DNA of 46,560 bases, taken from assembly GCA_015069605.1 (NCBI GenBank), contig SVII01000011.1, positions 1 through 46,560 on the forward strand, written 5' to 3'. Shown piece by piece: positions 1 to 7,873 of this stretch. The DNA is from Clostridiales bacterium. Lineage in GTDB: Bacteria > Bacillota > Clostridia > Christensenellales > Borkfalkiaceae. Made by a program: the position numbers and the translations under genes. Under the pieces are notes generated by a model, which had not been told where the DNA came from, searched no databases, and saw nothing but the letters and a program-made list of their open reading frames with translations. The first letter of the stretch is position 1; every line of letters starts with the position of its first letter.

Positions 1-123
1 CCCGATATAGTCGATATATGGATGGGCGACAGTCCGCAAAGACTTGTCGGCAAGGTTTATACCCACTTTCCCGATAAGTTTATGTGTGAACAAATGCAAA
101 AGGTTGAATTTCCCGTCTTATAA
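1..123 (+). CDS. Tyrosine recombinase/integrase, C-terminal fragment (partial at window edge)
   Basis: The frame is open from base 1 to a TAA at 121-123 and gives 40 residues. They include WMGDSPQRLVGKVYTHF, which resembles the end of phage-type tyrosine recombinases: a (L/M)GHS-like motif followed about ten residues later by the nucleophilic Tyr in a YTH context. The usual His of the GH motif is Asp here. The gene ends about 125 bases from the 3' end of a tRNA-Thr gene, a usual integration site for such enzymes, so an integrative element probably extends to the left. The call rests on a short fragment; the 5' part lies outside the window. Confidence 0.6.
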   Translation, partial: PDIVDIWMGDSPQRLVGKVYTHFPDKFMCEQMQKVEFPVL

Positions 124-207
124 AACGATTTTACTGCCCAAATTACAGCCCAAAGGTTAAGTTTATCGCAAAATTCAACGAATATTTATGCAAAAATGCA
201 CAAAAAA

Positions 208-245
208 ACAAGCGTTTATGCATTGTTTTTTGCATAAACGCTTGT
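208..245. terminator. Strong bidirectional intrinsic terminator between integrase and tRNA-Thr
   Basis: A perfect 15-bp inverted repeat (208-222 with 231-245, 8-nt loop) is flanked by A7 on the left (202-208) and T5 on the right. It can stop transcription of the tRNA gene on the minus strand and of the integrase on the plus strand. Confidence 0.85.
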
Positions 246-248
246 TTT

Positions 249-324
249 TGGAGCTACTGGCCGGACTTGAACCGGCGACCTGCTGATTACGAATCAGCTG
301 CTCTACCGACTGAGCCACAGTAGC
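249..324 (-). tRNA. tRNA-Thr (anticodon CGU)
   Basis: This is a 76-nt cloverleaf on the minus strand. The acceptor stem GCTACTG/CAGTAGC is perfect. The D arm is GGCTC...GAGC, the anticodon stem GCTGA/TCAGC carries the loop TTCGTAA (anticodon CGT), and the T arm is GCCGG-TTCAAGT-CCGGC. Discriminator U is followed by a genome-encoded CCA (249-251). It reads ACG codons. Its 3' end faces the partial integrase gene. Confidence 0.95.
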
Positions 325-360
325 ATTTAATTATTTCGCTCTCGTAACGACAGCTTATTC

Positions 361-389
361 ATTATACTCAATCAAAAAGAAAAAAGCAA
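361..389 (-). promoter_or_regulatory. Promoter of tRNA-Thr
   Basis: On the minus strand a -35 TTGCTT (384-389) and a perfect -10 TATAAT (361-366) are separated by 17 bp. Transcription would start near 354, giving a leader of about 30 nt that is removed from the tRNA. Confidence 0.75.
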
Positions 390-441
390 GCGTTTTAACC
401 ACCTTTTTTTAATTTTTTTTGTCTTTTTAGAAAAAATATTT

Positions 442-1125
442 TTAAACACAAAATTCTTGCGACAACTTCCTATATCCATTACAAAGCTCACATTGCAAAT
501 ATCGTAAATCTCGCACGTAAATAATATCAGAACGCATTATTTCAAGGCTTTTTACCGCAGTGTCACATAACCTCGAAAACAAAGGGAATATTTTTTTATA
601 TTCCTCTTGCAAGTAAGAAAATTGTTTCTCCAATTCTCGTAATATCCTTTCCCCTGATTCCTGCGTTGCTCCGTTATCAAGCCTCACAATCTCCCCATTC
701 AAAATTTTAATACAAGCATACAAACAATCAAACGCACCCTGCAAATATTTCGCTGCACTTTTTTCTTTTTTAGTTTTTAAATAAACGGCCTCCGCAGACA
801 CTTCAACAAGTTTCGTTCCTTGACTTTTTAAACTCTTTGCGGCCTTCTCCCCTTCCATTTTTGTCAAATATACCGAAATAGTTGCATAACAATTATCGTT
901 ATACTCCAACAAATACCCAGCTCCACCACTTAAAACGGCAAAATGCGCGCTTGTTTCCACGTGTGTGGAATCTGCCACCAAAAAATAAAAACGCTTATTT
1001 AACGGCAAAATACTTGCGTGATTTACAACATATGCGTAAGCTATGTTCCCTATCGTAAACGTCAACATCAATACGTTTATTATAAGGGAATAAATAGATT
1101 TTTTTAGAAAGAAAACCGCCGACAT
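442..1125 (-). CDS. Hypothetical membrane-anchored protein, possible SPOR-like domain
   Basis: This is a 227-residue protein that I do not recognise as a named family. Residues about 10-32 form one hydrophobic segment (SLIINVLMLTFTIGNIAYAY), so it is probably an N-terminal membrane anchor or signal sequence. It is followed by FYFLVADSTHVETSAHFAV and GGAGYLLEYNDNCYATISVY. The order hydrophobic strand, helix, GGAGY, second strand with 'A-Y' recalls SPOR-type peptidoglycan-binding folds; this is an inference from pattern only. The C-terminal half is helical and charged. The start is uncertain: the first ATG lies inside the hairpin downstream of nrdG and has no Shine-Dalgarno sequence. It may be read from a separate transcript or as the tail of the nrd operon. 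Confidence 0.6.
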   Translation of the reverse strand: MSAVFFLKKSIYSLIINVLMLTFTIGNIAYAYVVNHASILPLNKRFYFLVADSTHVETSAHFAVLSGGAGYLLEYNDNCYATISVYLTKMEGEKAAKSLKSQGTKLVEVSAEAVYLKTKKEKSAAKYLQGAFDCLYACIKILNGEIVRLDNGATQESGERILRELEKQFSYLQEEYKKIFPLFSRLCDTAVKSLEIMRSDIIYVRDLRYLQCELCNGYRKLSQEFCV

Positions 1126-1151
1126 AGTTTACTATATGCGACGGTTTTTTT
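1116..1151. terminator. Hairpin downstream of nrdG
   Basis: CCGCCGACATAG (1116-1127) pairs imperfectly with CTATATGCGACGG (1132-1144) around a TTTA loop. T7 follows on the plus strand and TTTTCTTTC on the minus strand. It is the likely end of the nrdD-nrdG transcript, although the first ATG of the next minus-strand gene falls in it. Confidence 0.55.
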
Positions 1152-1163
1152 GTTATTACAATT

Positions 1164-1691
1164 TTATTCCAAATACAAAACGCATTCCTTTTGCGCAAGC
1201 GTCTTTTTAACGTCAATCACCCTCTGATTAGACGAGCCGCGAAATTTTAAACGAATATCCTTCAATTCCTCAATATACGCTCCATCCACCAAAACGTCAA
1301 ACAAAGAGATCAATTCTTTCGTAATTTCCGTATTTTTGTGCGTTTCCTTTAAAACGCCATTAATTTCATCTAACACAAAGCCCGTATAGCACCAAACTGT
1401 TTTTTCGGGATACATTTCTTTCACTTTCTTCACGAAAGGATATAACGCCGCTTGATTTTGCGGTTCAAGTGGCTCACCCCCAAGCAAAGAAAGCCCTGCG
1501 ATAAAGGACGAGTCGAGCTCTTTTAAAATTTTTCTTTCTATCTTGTCATCAAACGGATCGCCATAGGAAAAATCCCAAGCCACTTCGTTGAAACAATGTT
1601 TACAATGGTGCGTACAGCCTGACACAAAGAGAGATATACGCACGCCCTCTCCGTTCGCAATGTCCGTCCATTTGATAGTAGCGTAATTCAT
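1164..1691 (-). CDS. nrdG: Anaerobic ribonucleoside-triphosphate reductase activating protein
   Basis: A radical SAM activase of 175 residues, the usual NrdG size. The 4Fe-4S motif CxxxCxxC is at Cys26, Cys30 and Cys33 (GCTHHCKHCFN), followed by the SAM-binding GGEP at LSLLGGEPLEP. The enzyme cleaves S-adenosylmethionine and puts the glycyl radical on NrdD, so it works only without oxygen. Its ATG shares one base with the nrdD stop (TAATG at 1689-1693), so the two genes are translationally coupled in one operon controlled from the promoter near 3988-4015. Confidence 0.95.
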   Translation of the reverse strand: MNYATIKWTDIANGEGVRISLFVSGCTHHCKHCFNEVAWDFSYGDPFDDKIERKILKELDSSFIAGLSLLGGEPLEPQNQAALYPFVKKVKEMYPEKTVWCYTGFVLDEINGVLKETHKNTEITKELISLFDVLVDGAYIEELKDIRLKFRGSSNQRVIDVKKTLAQKECVLYLE

Positions 1692-3871
1692 TAAAGATGC
1701 AATACTCTATCCTTAATTTCCTGCGTTCTGCCTTGATTCCAATACTGCGTACCGATGTAGCCGCAGGTGCGTCTTGCGACGTTCATCTTTGCTTGATCGC
1801 GATTGTGACAATGAGGACATTCCCAAACAAGTTTCCCTGCCTCGTCAGATTGTATCTGAATTTCGCCGTCATAGCCACATACTTGGCAGTAATCGCTCTT
1901 GGTGTTGAGTTCAGCGTACATGATGTTTTCATAAATGAATTTCATAACCGAAAGCACCGCAGGAATATTGTCTTGCATATTAGGAACTTCTACATAGCTA
2001 ATCGCCCCGCCAGGGGAAAGCTGCTGGAATTCACTCTCAAATTTAAGTTTGGTAAACGCGTCGATTTCTTCAGATACGTGTACGTGATAGCTGTTGGTAA
2101 TATAACTCTTGTCCGTAACGCCAGGAATGATACCAAAGCGTTTTTGCAAGCATTTAGAGAACTTATACGTCGTGCTTTCAAGCGGCGTCCCATACAAGGA
2201 GAAATCGATTCCCTCTTTTTCTTTCCATTCCTTGCATTTATCGTTCATGTGTTTCATAACTTTCAATGCAAACGGTTTCGCTTCGTCGTCGGTGTGCGAT
2301 TTGCCCGTCATGTGTTTTACGCATTCATACAACCCTGCATAACCGAGCGAAATCGTAGAATAACCGCCAAACAGCAATTTGTCAATCGTTTCACCCTTTT
2401 CTAATCTTGCCAAAGCGCCGTACTGCCATAAAATAGGCGCAGCATCGGAAAGCGTACCCTTCAAACGGTTATGACGCTGCATCAAAGCGCGATAGCAAAG
2501 TTCTAATCTTTCGTTAAAGATTTCCCAAAACTTTGTTTCATCTCTACCAGAAGAAAGCGCTACGTCCACAAGGTTGATAGTAACAACGCCTTGGTTAAAT
2601 CTGCCGTAATATTTCGGCTTGCCGTTATCATCTACATAAGGTGTCAAGAAGCTGCGGCAACCCATGCAGGTATAGCAATGCCCATCGCCGTTTTTATCCA
2701 CTTTAAATTCAAGCATCTTTTTCTCGGAAATGTAGTCGGGAACCATACGCTTTGCCGTACATTTCGCCGCTAACTCCGTAAGATACCAGTACTTTTGTCC
2801 TTCTTCGATATTATCGGGTTCTAACACGTAAATAAGTTTAGGGAATGCGGGCGTAATCCAAACACCAGATTCGTTTTTAACCCCCAAAATACGCTGACGA
2901 AGCGTTTCTTCAATGATCAACGCCAAATCTTCTTTTTCACGTTCATTACGCGCTTCGTTGAGATACATAAACACCGTTACGAAAGGAGCTTGTCCGTTGG
3001 TCGTTAAAAGGGTTACGACTTGGTATTGAATCGTTTGAATCCCTCTCTTAATTTCGTCACGTAAACGTTTTTCCGCGATTTCTGCAATCTTGTCTTCTGT
3101 AACGCCGAGTTCAGCCAATTCTTCCGCAACTTCTTTGCGAATCTTTTTACGGCTGATATCTACAAAGGGCGCAAGGTGCGTCAAAGAAATACTTTGACCG
3201 CCGTACTGGTTAGATGCAACCTGTGCGATAATTTGCGTAGCGATATTACATGCCGTAGAAAAACTGTGCGGTTTTTCAATCAAAGTACCTGAAATAACCG
3301 TACCGTTTTGCAACATATCTTCCAAATTCACAAGGTCGCAATTGTGCATATGTTGTGCGAAATAGTCCGCATCGTGGAAATGAATCAGCCCCTGATCGTG
3401 TGCCGCAACGATATCGTCAGGCAACAAGATACGACGGGTAAGGTCTTTGGATACCTCCCCTGCCATATAGTCACGCTGCACACTGTTTACCGTAGGGTTT
3501 TTGTTGGAATTTTCCTGTTTCACCTCTTCGTTGTTACATTCGATCAACGTTAAAATCTGCGCGTCCGTAGTGTTTACTTTACGAACAAGGGCGCGATTGT
3601 AACGATACGTAATGTATTTGCGAGCCAACGCAAAACAAAGCGTCGCCATCAAACGGTTTTCTACCATGTCTTGGATTTCTTCTACGTGAGGAGATCTGCC
3701 GAGGCTAGCGCATTCTTCCGCTACGATATCCACAATCGCCAATAACGCGCCCTCTGAAATACGGTCGCGTTCACTGACTTCCTTGTTTGCTTTACGAAGA
3801 GCAGAGGCAATTTTTTCTTTATCAAATACAACTTCCTGTCCACTTCTCTTGATAATTTTCATCTCTTTCAT
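1691..3871 (-). CDS. nrdD: Anaerobic (class III) ribonucleoside-triphosphate reductase
   Basis: Reduces NTPs to dNTPs under anaerobic conditions through a glycyl radical. The N-terminus (about residues 4-90, starting MKIIKRSGQEVVFDKEKI) is an ATP-cone allosteric domain. The barrel contains conserved stretches such as HFHDADYFAQHMHNCDL and TCMGCRSFLTPY. Near the end a zinc site CQVCG...CPHC precedes RRTCGYIGTQYW, in which Gly704 carries the radical. A longer reading frame begins at 3889, but GGAGG lies inside its first codons, 9 nt before the ATG at 3869-3871. I therefore start there and get 726 residues. First gene of the nrdD-nrdG operon, likely repressed by NrdR. Confidence 0.96.
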   Translation of the reverse strand: MKEMKIIKRSGQEVVFDKEKIASALRKANKEVSERDRISEGALLAIVDIVAEECASLGRSPHVEEIQDMVENRLMATLCFALARKYITYRYNRALVRKVNTTDAQILTLIECNNEEVKQENSNKNPTVNSVQRDYMAGEVSKDLTRRILLPDDIVAAHDQGLIHFHDADYFAQHMHNCDLVNLEDMLQNGTVISGTLIEKPHSFSTACNIATQIIAQVASNQYGGQSISLTHLAPFVDISRKKIRKEVAEELAELGVTEDKIAEIAEKRLRDEIKRGIQTIQYQVVTLLTTNGQAPFVTVFMYLNEARNEREKEDLALIIEETLRQRILGVKNESGVWITPAFPKLIYVLEPDNIEEGQKYWYLTELAAKCTAKRMVPDYISEKKMLEFKVDKNGDGHCYTCMGCRSFLTPYVDDNGKPKYYGRFNQGVVTINLVDVALSSGRDETKFWEIFNERLELCYRALMQRHNRLKGTLSDAAPILWQYGALARLEKGETIDKLLFGGYSTISLGYAGLYECVKHMTGKSHTDDEAKPFALKVMKHMNDKCKEWKEKEGIDFSLYGTPLESTTYKFSKCLQKRFGIIPGVTDKSYITNSYHVHVSEEIDAFTKLKFESEFQQLSPGGAISYVEVPNMQDNIPAVLSVMKFIYENIMYAELNTKSDYCQVCGYDGEIQIQSDEAGKLVWECPHCHNRDQAKMNVARRTCGYIGTQYWNQGRTQEIKDRVLHL

Positions 3872-3947
3872 ATCTTTTTTCCTCCGCATTTTTTCTTCAA
3901 TTTTCTATATCTCATATCAATATCTTGCGTCAAAACCTCTCATTTTA

Positions 3948-3963
3948 ACACAATATATTGTGT
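3948..3963. promoter_or_regulatory. NrdR box 1 (downstream of nrdD transcription start)
   Basis: ACACAATATATTGTGT is a perfect 16-bp inverted repeat and matches the known NrdR-box pattern (acaCwAtATaTwGtgt). It lies in the nrdD 5' untranslated region, between the promoter and the start codon. Confidence 0.85.
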
Positions 3964-3987
3964 ATCTTTTATAAACCGTGCTTTAAT

Positions 3988-4015
3988 ATTATACCATATC
4001 TTGTGGTAAAGTCAA
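3988..4015 (-). promoter_or_regulatory. Promoter of nrdD-nrdG
   Basis: On the minus strand, -35 TTGACT (4010-4015) and -10 TATAAT (3988-3993) are 16 bp apart. The second NrdR box fills the spacer, so repressor binding would block RNA polymerase. The predicted start is near 3981, leaving a leader of about 110 nt. Confidence 0.8.
3991..4006. promoter_or_regulatory. NrdR box 2 (inside the nrdD promoter)
   Basis: The core ACCATATCTTGTGG (3993-4006) matches 11 of 14 positions of the corresponding part of box 1. The two boxes are offset by 43 bp, close to four helical turns. NrdR boxes are known to occur in tandem on one face of the DNA. Confidence 0.65.
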
Positions 4016-4189
4016 GCACATGAATACAAAATATAGTATTTGAAAAACTTATAGACAAAGTCAAATATTTTTTCATTTTTTTCTGAAAACCCCTTTATAT
4101 TAGCCATACTTATAGTTTTTCTATAAAAAACATCTATTTAAAAATAAAATACCTGTTGTTTTTTGATGGTTTTTAACCAAAAAAAAATA

Positions 4190-4228
4190 GCACATAATAC
4201 TTCACAAAAAGTGAAATATAGTGTGCTT
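4190..4228. terminator. Bidirectional terminator after the 459-aa gene
   Basis: A 17-nt arm AGCACATAATACTTCAC (4190-4206) pairs, with a few mismatches, with 4212-4228 around an AAAAA loop. On the minus strand it is followed by ATTTTTTTTT, a good end for the rho-like operon. T6 follows on the plus strand. The rest of the gap 3872-4280 holds the nrdD promoter and NrdR boxes; I see no gene in it. Confidence 0.7.
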
Positions 4229-4280
4229 TTTTGGCTTCTTCAAAAATCAATTTCATTGAGAATTTTTTGTTTATCATTTT

Positions 4281-5660
4281 TTAAAGAGTTACTTGATACA
4301 CCCCTATTTTTGAAGAATAGTATGCTTCCGCTTCTAAATGCATTTCCAGCGGGGAAATACTGTTTATTGTATTCATATTTTCTCCATCGACATTGACGAA
4401 AGCAAAGCAAAATTCCTTGTATTTTGAAACAACTCCACCGATTTTAATGTTATCGTTTGACGTAATTTTTATGATTTTCAAAAGACTAGTTTTCATTTCT
4501 CTTGGATATAAATCAGAAAATCTCGATGCATTTACAAAATAGGAAATTTCATCTTTACCGATAAGCTCGGCCGCCATTTCAAAATATTTCGGCTCTACAC
4601 TTTGAAAACGATGCATAAGCCTATTCAAAGTTTCTATTTTAGTCTCAACCTTGTCTTCATTGAACAATCTTTTATCTAAAATTTTATAAGATTCTTCCAC
4701 CATACGAAGAAGATAAAAATGTACTAATTTTTCGCCTAACTCGGTAATCAACTGCAAAACGTATTCATACTCTACATAGCCCGTTAACAGTTTTTTCAAC
4801 TGAATAATGGTATCCATGAAATATTCAAAAGAAAATATAGTCGGTTGATTGTTTTCCGTAATCTCGTCAAATAATGTCATACCACGAAACCAATAACTTC
4901 GCAGTTTTATTAACTCGCTGGTAAATTGCCAATTTTTCGAAAAGGGAGCATTTTTTGACAACAAATACTGAAAAGTTGGTTCTTTTTTACTAGATAACGT
5001 CCACTTTAATATACATTTTTCTATACCAAAAAATATTTTTGTTAAATACCTTCTATACGTATCATTGAAAGTTTGAGCGTCCGTTTTATCAAACGGTTCT
5101 TTAAATGTAAGGGTATCTTTTCCCTTGCCGCATAGTTGGTTAAAATACTGTTGCGCCGACCTTTGAACTTCACTCGTTTCATTTTTTGCAAAGCAGTAAA
5201 AATACTTTGTTTGGATATGGGACGTAATAAACGAGCTAAGTTGATGTTTTTGACTAAGAAATGCAAGAACGTAAAACATCCCATACACCGTCAAACCTAC
5301 CTCAGTAGTAATATCGTATTGCGGAGTGGGAAACGTATTGAAAAATTCTTGCAGCTCTTTAGGAATACGAATAATTACGTTTAAAAAAAGATGACTGTTT
5401 ACCTTCCTTATTTGCCGAAAAATCATTATTAATTGTTCCAATTGTAAAGGCGTCATTTTTGCCAGATTGGGAAAATATCGAATAAACGTATCATTCATGA
5501 CAATAGGTTCATTTTCTGTTAATTGAACGCCTAAATTTATTTCAAAAAACCTTTGAATATCCGCGCAAAGCTCCATTACACCACTTTTAAGGTCTATAAT
5601 TTTTTTATCAATTTTATCATAAACTTTTATCAATGAATCAGAAAAAGTAAATCTTCTCAA
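4281..5660 (-). CDS. Unrecognised 459-residue protein in the rho-like operon
   Basis: I do not recognise this family. It starts with TTG, supported by AGGAG (5669-5673) with an 8-nt spacer; the SD lies between the rho stop and this start, so it is co-transcribed with the Rho-like gene. The sequence is rich in aromatic residues, Lys and Ile, with many predicted helices. There is no clear signal peptide, no run long enough to be a confident membrane segment, and no catalytic motif I can name. The C-terminal 70 residues (ITSNDNIKIGGVVSKYKEFCFAFVNV and on) look beta-rich. Base composition is more AT-rich than the housekeeping neighbours. It is followed by a strong terminator. Confidence 0.7.
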   Translation of the reverse strand: MRRFTFSDSLIKVYDKIDKKIIDLKSGVMELCADIQRFFEINLGVQLTENEPIVMNDTFIRYFPNLAKMTPLQLEQLIMIFRQIRKVNSHLFLNVIIRIPKELQEFFNTFPTPQYDITTEVGLTVYGMFYVLAFLSQKHQLSSFITSHIQTKYFYCFAKNETSEVQRSAQQYFNQLCGKGKDTLTFKEPFDKTDAQTFNDTYRRYLTKIFFGIEKCILKWTLSSKKEPTFQYLLSKNAPFSKNWQFTSELIKLRSYWFRGMTLFDEITENNQPTIFSFEYFMDTIIQLKKLLTGYVEYEYVLQLITELGEKLVHFYLLRMVEESYKILDKRLFNEDKVETKIETLNRLMHRFQSVEPKYFEMAAELIGKDEISYFVNASRFSDLYPREMKTSLLKIIKITSNDNIKIGGVVSKYKEFCFAFVNVDGENMNTINSISPLEMHLEAEAYYSSKIGVYQVTL

Positions 5661-5685
5661 AAATCAATCTCCTATGAGTAAGTTG

Positions 5686-7197
5686 TTATTCCGTTTTTAA
5701 ACGTTTTATAAATTGTTCATAATTTCTCGAACTTGAAATTGTTTTTATAAACTGTTCTTCACCATGCTTTGGCAAATATACCTCGCGAAGATACCGTTCC
5801 ACTTGTTTTCGGTCTTCCTCCATCAAGCAATCCCATTCTTGGGCGCGCGTTGCTTGGAAATCGATTGCGGGATAGATACGTTTTAACGCTAAGGAATCGC
5901 TTAATACAATCTCTAAATTGGAGATTGTGGATAATTCGGAATAAATCACTTCGTCTACGGGATTGCCCGTTCCAACCGAAACCGCGCCTAAAATCATGAG
6001 CGAACCGCCCTTTTCAAAACACCTTGCCGCGCCTAAATATTTTTTGAGATAATGCACAGTTTTGCTTTCTAAACCGCCCACAAGCGTTTTCCCGCCCGAA
6101 GATTCATCTGTGTCGTTATAAGCTCTCGCCAACGCATTAAAAGAGTCCACAATCAAAACAACGTCGCGACCGCTTTCCGCCAAACGTTTTGCTCTTTTTA
6201 ATATAAAATCGGCAACAAATACCTGTCTATCGGGATCGTCGTCATATGTTGTGTACACAAAATTTTCTTTATCGCAAATCTTCCTAAAACGAGAAACCAC
6301 CTCAGGAGATTGATCAATCAAAAGTGTCAATACCGTCGGATTGTCGGGGGATTTTGAAAACGCTTGGATTGTTTCAAATAAAAATCCCGTTTTCCCCATT
6401 TTTGGTGATGCGGAAACACAGCCACGCTGTCCTTTTGCGATCGGCAAAAGCCATTGCATATATTTCGCAGTCACCGAACATTCCTCTTCATTCCTAATAA
6501 AATTGAACTTTTCTTTCGGAAAACAAACGTCCTCTTCCTCAAAATCCCTACGAGTAAATGAACCTACCACTAAATCGTTGATGGTTAAAATATCTTTCGC
6601 AACGAGTACGCTACTACTCTTTTGTGCGTGGCAAGAAATCAAATCTCCATCTCGCAAGGAAAATTCCTGCTTCAATTCATCGGAAATAATAATTTTTTCC
6701 GCGGAGTCCATACAGTTTAAAGGCAGCAATAAGGATACTTCGTTTAACGTTACTAACTGCCCACGATAAATTGTATAATCAAACTGTTTCTCCAAATCAA
6801 ATTTTGGAGCGTTCGGATCTTGCACCCTGAAGACGTTCTCTTCTTTGTTACCTAATTCGTTGAACATCTCCAAAACGTTATATTGAGGGCCCTTCCCTTT
6901 CGTTTCCGCGGGAATAGCCTGTCCACCAAGATAGGAAACCTTTAACCTTTCGATACCGACCGAAATTTTAGGGTCGAAATAATCGTTTTTTACGGGCGCA
7001 CCGCGTTTGCTGGGAACAACAGCCTCTAATTCCCCCGAAAGCACTGCAACAATCTCTTCCACCAAGGTGTCTTTGTTCTTTTTCGTGGGAACGTCTACCC
7101 CAATTTTACGAGCGTATACACGCAAACTGCTGTGACTGAATTGCGCGAGAAATTGACGGCTTTCATATTTAAATCTCATCAAATTGCTTTCGTTCAT
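5686..7197 (-). CDS. rho: Divergent transcription termination factor Rho
   Basis: A 503-residue RecA-type ATPase of the Rho family. Residues about 20-60 resemble the Rho N-terminal helical domain (SLRVYARKIGVDVPTKKNKD) and residues 140-200 occupy the place of the RNA-binding cold-shock domain, but without the FGFLR RNP motif. Walker A is ASPKMGKT (263-270) and Walker B is VLIVDS (Asp351). Q-loop GGKTLVGG and GAAR...KGGSL are recognisable. Against E. coli Rho, Glu211-Arg212 are Gln296-Ser297, Arg269 is Ala355 and R-loop Lys326 is Pro413. Arg440 (KRIYPAID) is kept. The ATG chosen overlaps the upstream MBL stop (ATGA, 7194-7197); a longer frame to 7290 would overlap it by 97 bp. It could be a second, specialised Rho. 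Confidence 0.85.
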   Translation of the reverse strand: MNESNLMRFKYESRQFLAQFSHSSLRVYARKIGVDVPTKKNKDTLVEEIVAVLSGELEAVVPSKRGAPVKNDYFDPKISVGIERLKVSYLGGQAIPAETKGKGPQYNVLEMFNELGNKEENVFRVQDPNAPKFDLEKQFDYTIYRGQLVTLNEVSLLLPLNCMDSAEKIIISDELKQEFSLRDGDLISCHAQKSSSVLVAKDILTINDLVVGSFTRRDFEEEDVCFPKEKFNFIRNEEECSVTAKYMQWLLPIAKGQRGCVSASPKMGKTGFLFETIQAFSKSPDNPTVLTLLIDQSPEVVSRFRKICDKENFVYTTYDDDPDRQVFVADFILKRAKRLAESGRDVVLIVDSFNALARAYNDTDESSGGKTLVGGLESKTVHYLKKYLGAARCFEKGGSLMILGAVSVGTGNPVDEVIYSELSTISNLEIVLSDSLALKRIYPAIDFQATRAQEWDCLMEEDRKQVERYLREVYLPKHGEEQFIKTISSSRNYEQFIKRLKTE

Positions 7198-7844
7198 TTT
7201 TCTTTGATACGCTCCATAAAAATTATTTGCGTGTTTTGATCTTGTAACTCTTGTTTTTGAATTTCTATTTTTCCTTCCGAACAAACGCACACGGGGTAGT
7301 TTTTACAAAGTTGTAAAAATTCTGCTTCCGTGGCAATATCTAACGCGCCGTCTTTGGGTCTGTAATGCATAGGAATAACGATTTTGGGCTGCACTGCATC
7401 CACGTATTCTTTCGCTTGTTTTGCGTCAATGGTGTACGTCCCGCCAATCGGCAACAATAAAATATCGGGGTGACCGATTTTTTCCAATAATTCTTGAGAG
7501 CAGCTTTCCCCTAAATCCCCCAAATGACATACCGACATACCGTCGATATTTAGAGTAAAAATTGTATTTATTCCTCGTAAAGTGCCTTGCTTAGGATCAT
7601 GGAAACTAGTTTTACTGATAATCTTCGTTTCAAACACGGTGTACTCGCCCACTGTCCTAATTACGTCTTCACAATCCACTCCGTCCAAATAACAATGGTC
7701 GAAATGTCCGTGACTACAAGTTACGATATCCGCTTTGATTTTCGGCATTTCATAGCCTACTTTGGTGTATGGATCGGTAACGAATACAATATTGTTTTGA
7801 TTTGTCAATTTAAAACAGGAATGCCCAAGATATTCGATTATCAT
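7194..7844 (-). CDS. MBL-fold metal-dependent hydrolase (UlaG/UPF0173-like)
   Basis: A small beta-lactamase-fold protein of 216 residues. It starts MIIEYLGHSCFKL and has the metal-binding signature HGHFDH (residues about 45-50), then CHLGD and PMHY, the usual set of His/Asp ligands for two metal ions. Members hydrolyse phosphodiester or lactone bonds; the substrate cannot be told. SD AGGGG precedes the ATG. It lies 29 bp after the DUF1934 gene and overlaps the Rho-like start by 4 nt (ATGA), so the three genes form one operon. Confidence 0.85.
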   Translation of the reverse strand: MIIEYLGHSCFKLTNQNNIVFVTDPYTKVGYEMPKIKADIVTCSHGHFDHCYLDGVDCEDVIRTVGEYTVFETKIISKTSFHDPKQGTLRGINTIFTLNIDGMSVCHLGDLGESCSQELLEKIGHPDILLLPIGGTYTIDAKQAKEYVDAVQPKIVIPMHYRPKDGALDIATEAEFLQLCKNYPVCVCSEGKIEIQKQELQDQNTQIIFMERIKEK

Positions 7845-7873
7845 ACCTTTCCCCTCGCAATTTTGGTTAAACT

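Noticed and set aside
955-970. CACGTG with flanking repeats near 958 as a second parS
   Set aside because: The flanks (TTTCCACGTGTGTGG) do not match GTTTCACGTGAAAC, and it lies in a coding frame.
3872-3889. nrdD start at 3889
   Set aside because: The GGAGG ribosome binding site lies inside this extension and points to the ATG at 3871.
5929-5938. DnaA-box-like TGTGGATAAT
   Set aside because: A single copy inside the rho-like coding sequence with no cluster; chance match.
7197-7290. Longer Rho-like protein starting at 7290
   Set aside because: It would overlap the MBL gene by 97 bp; the ATGA junction at 7194-7197 gives a normally coupled start.
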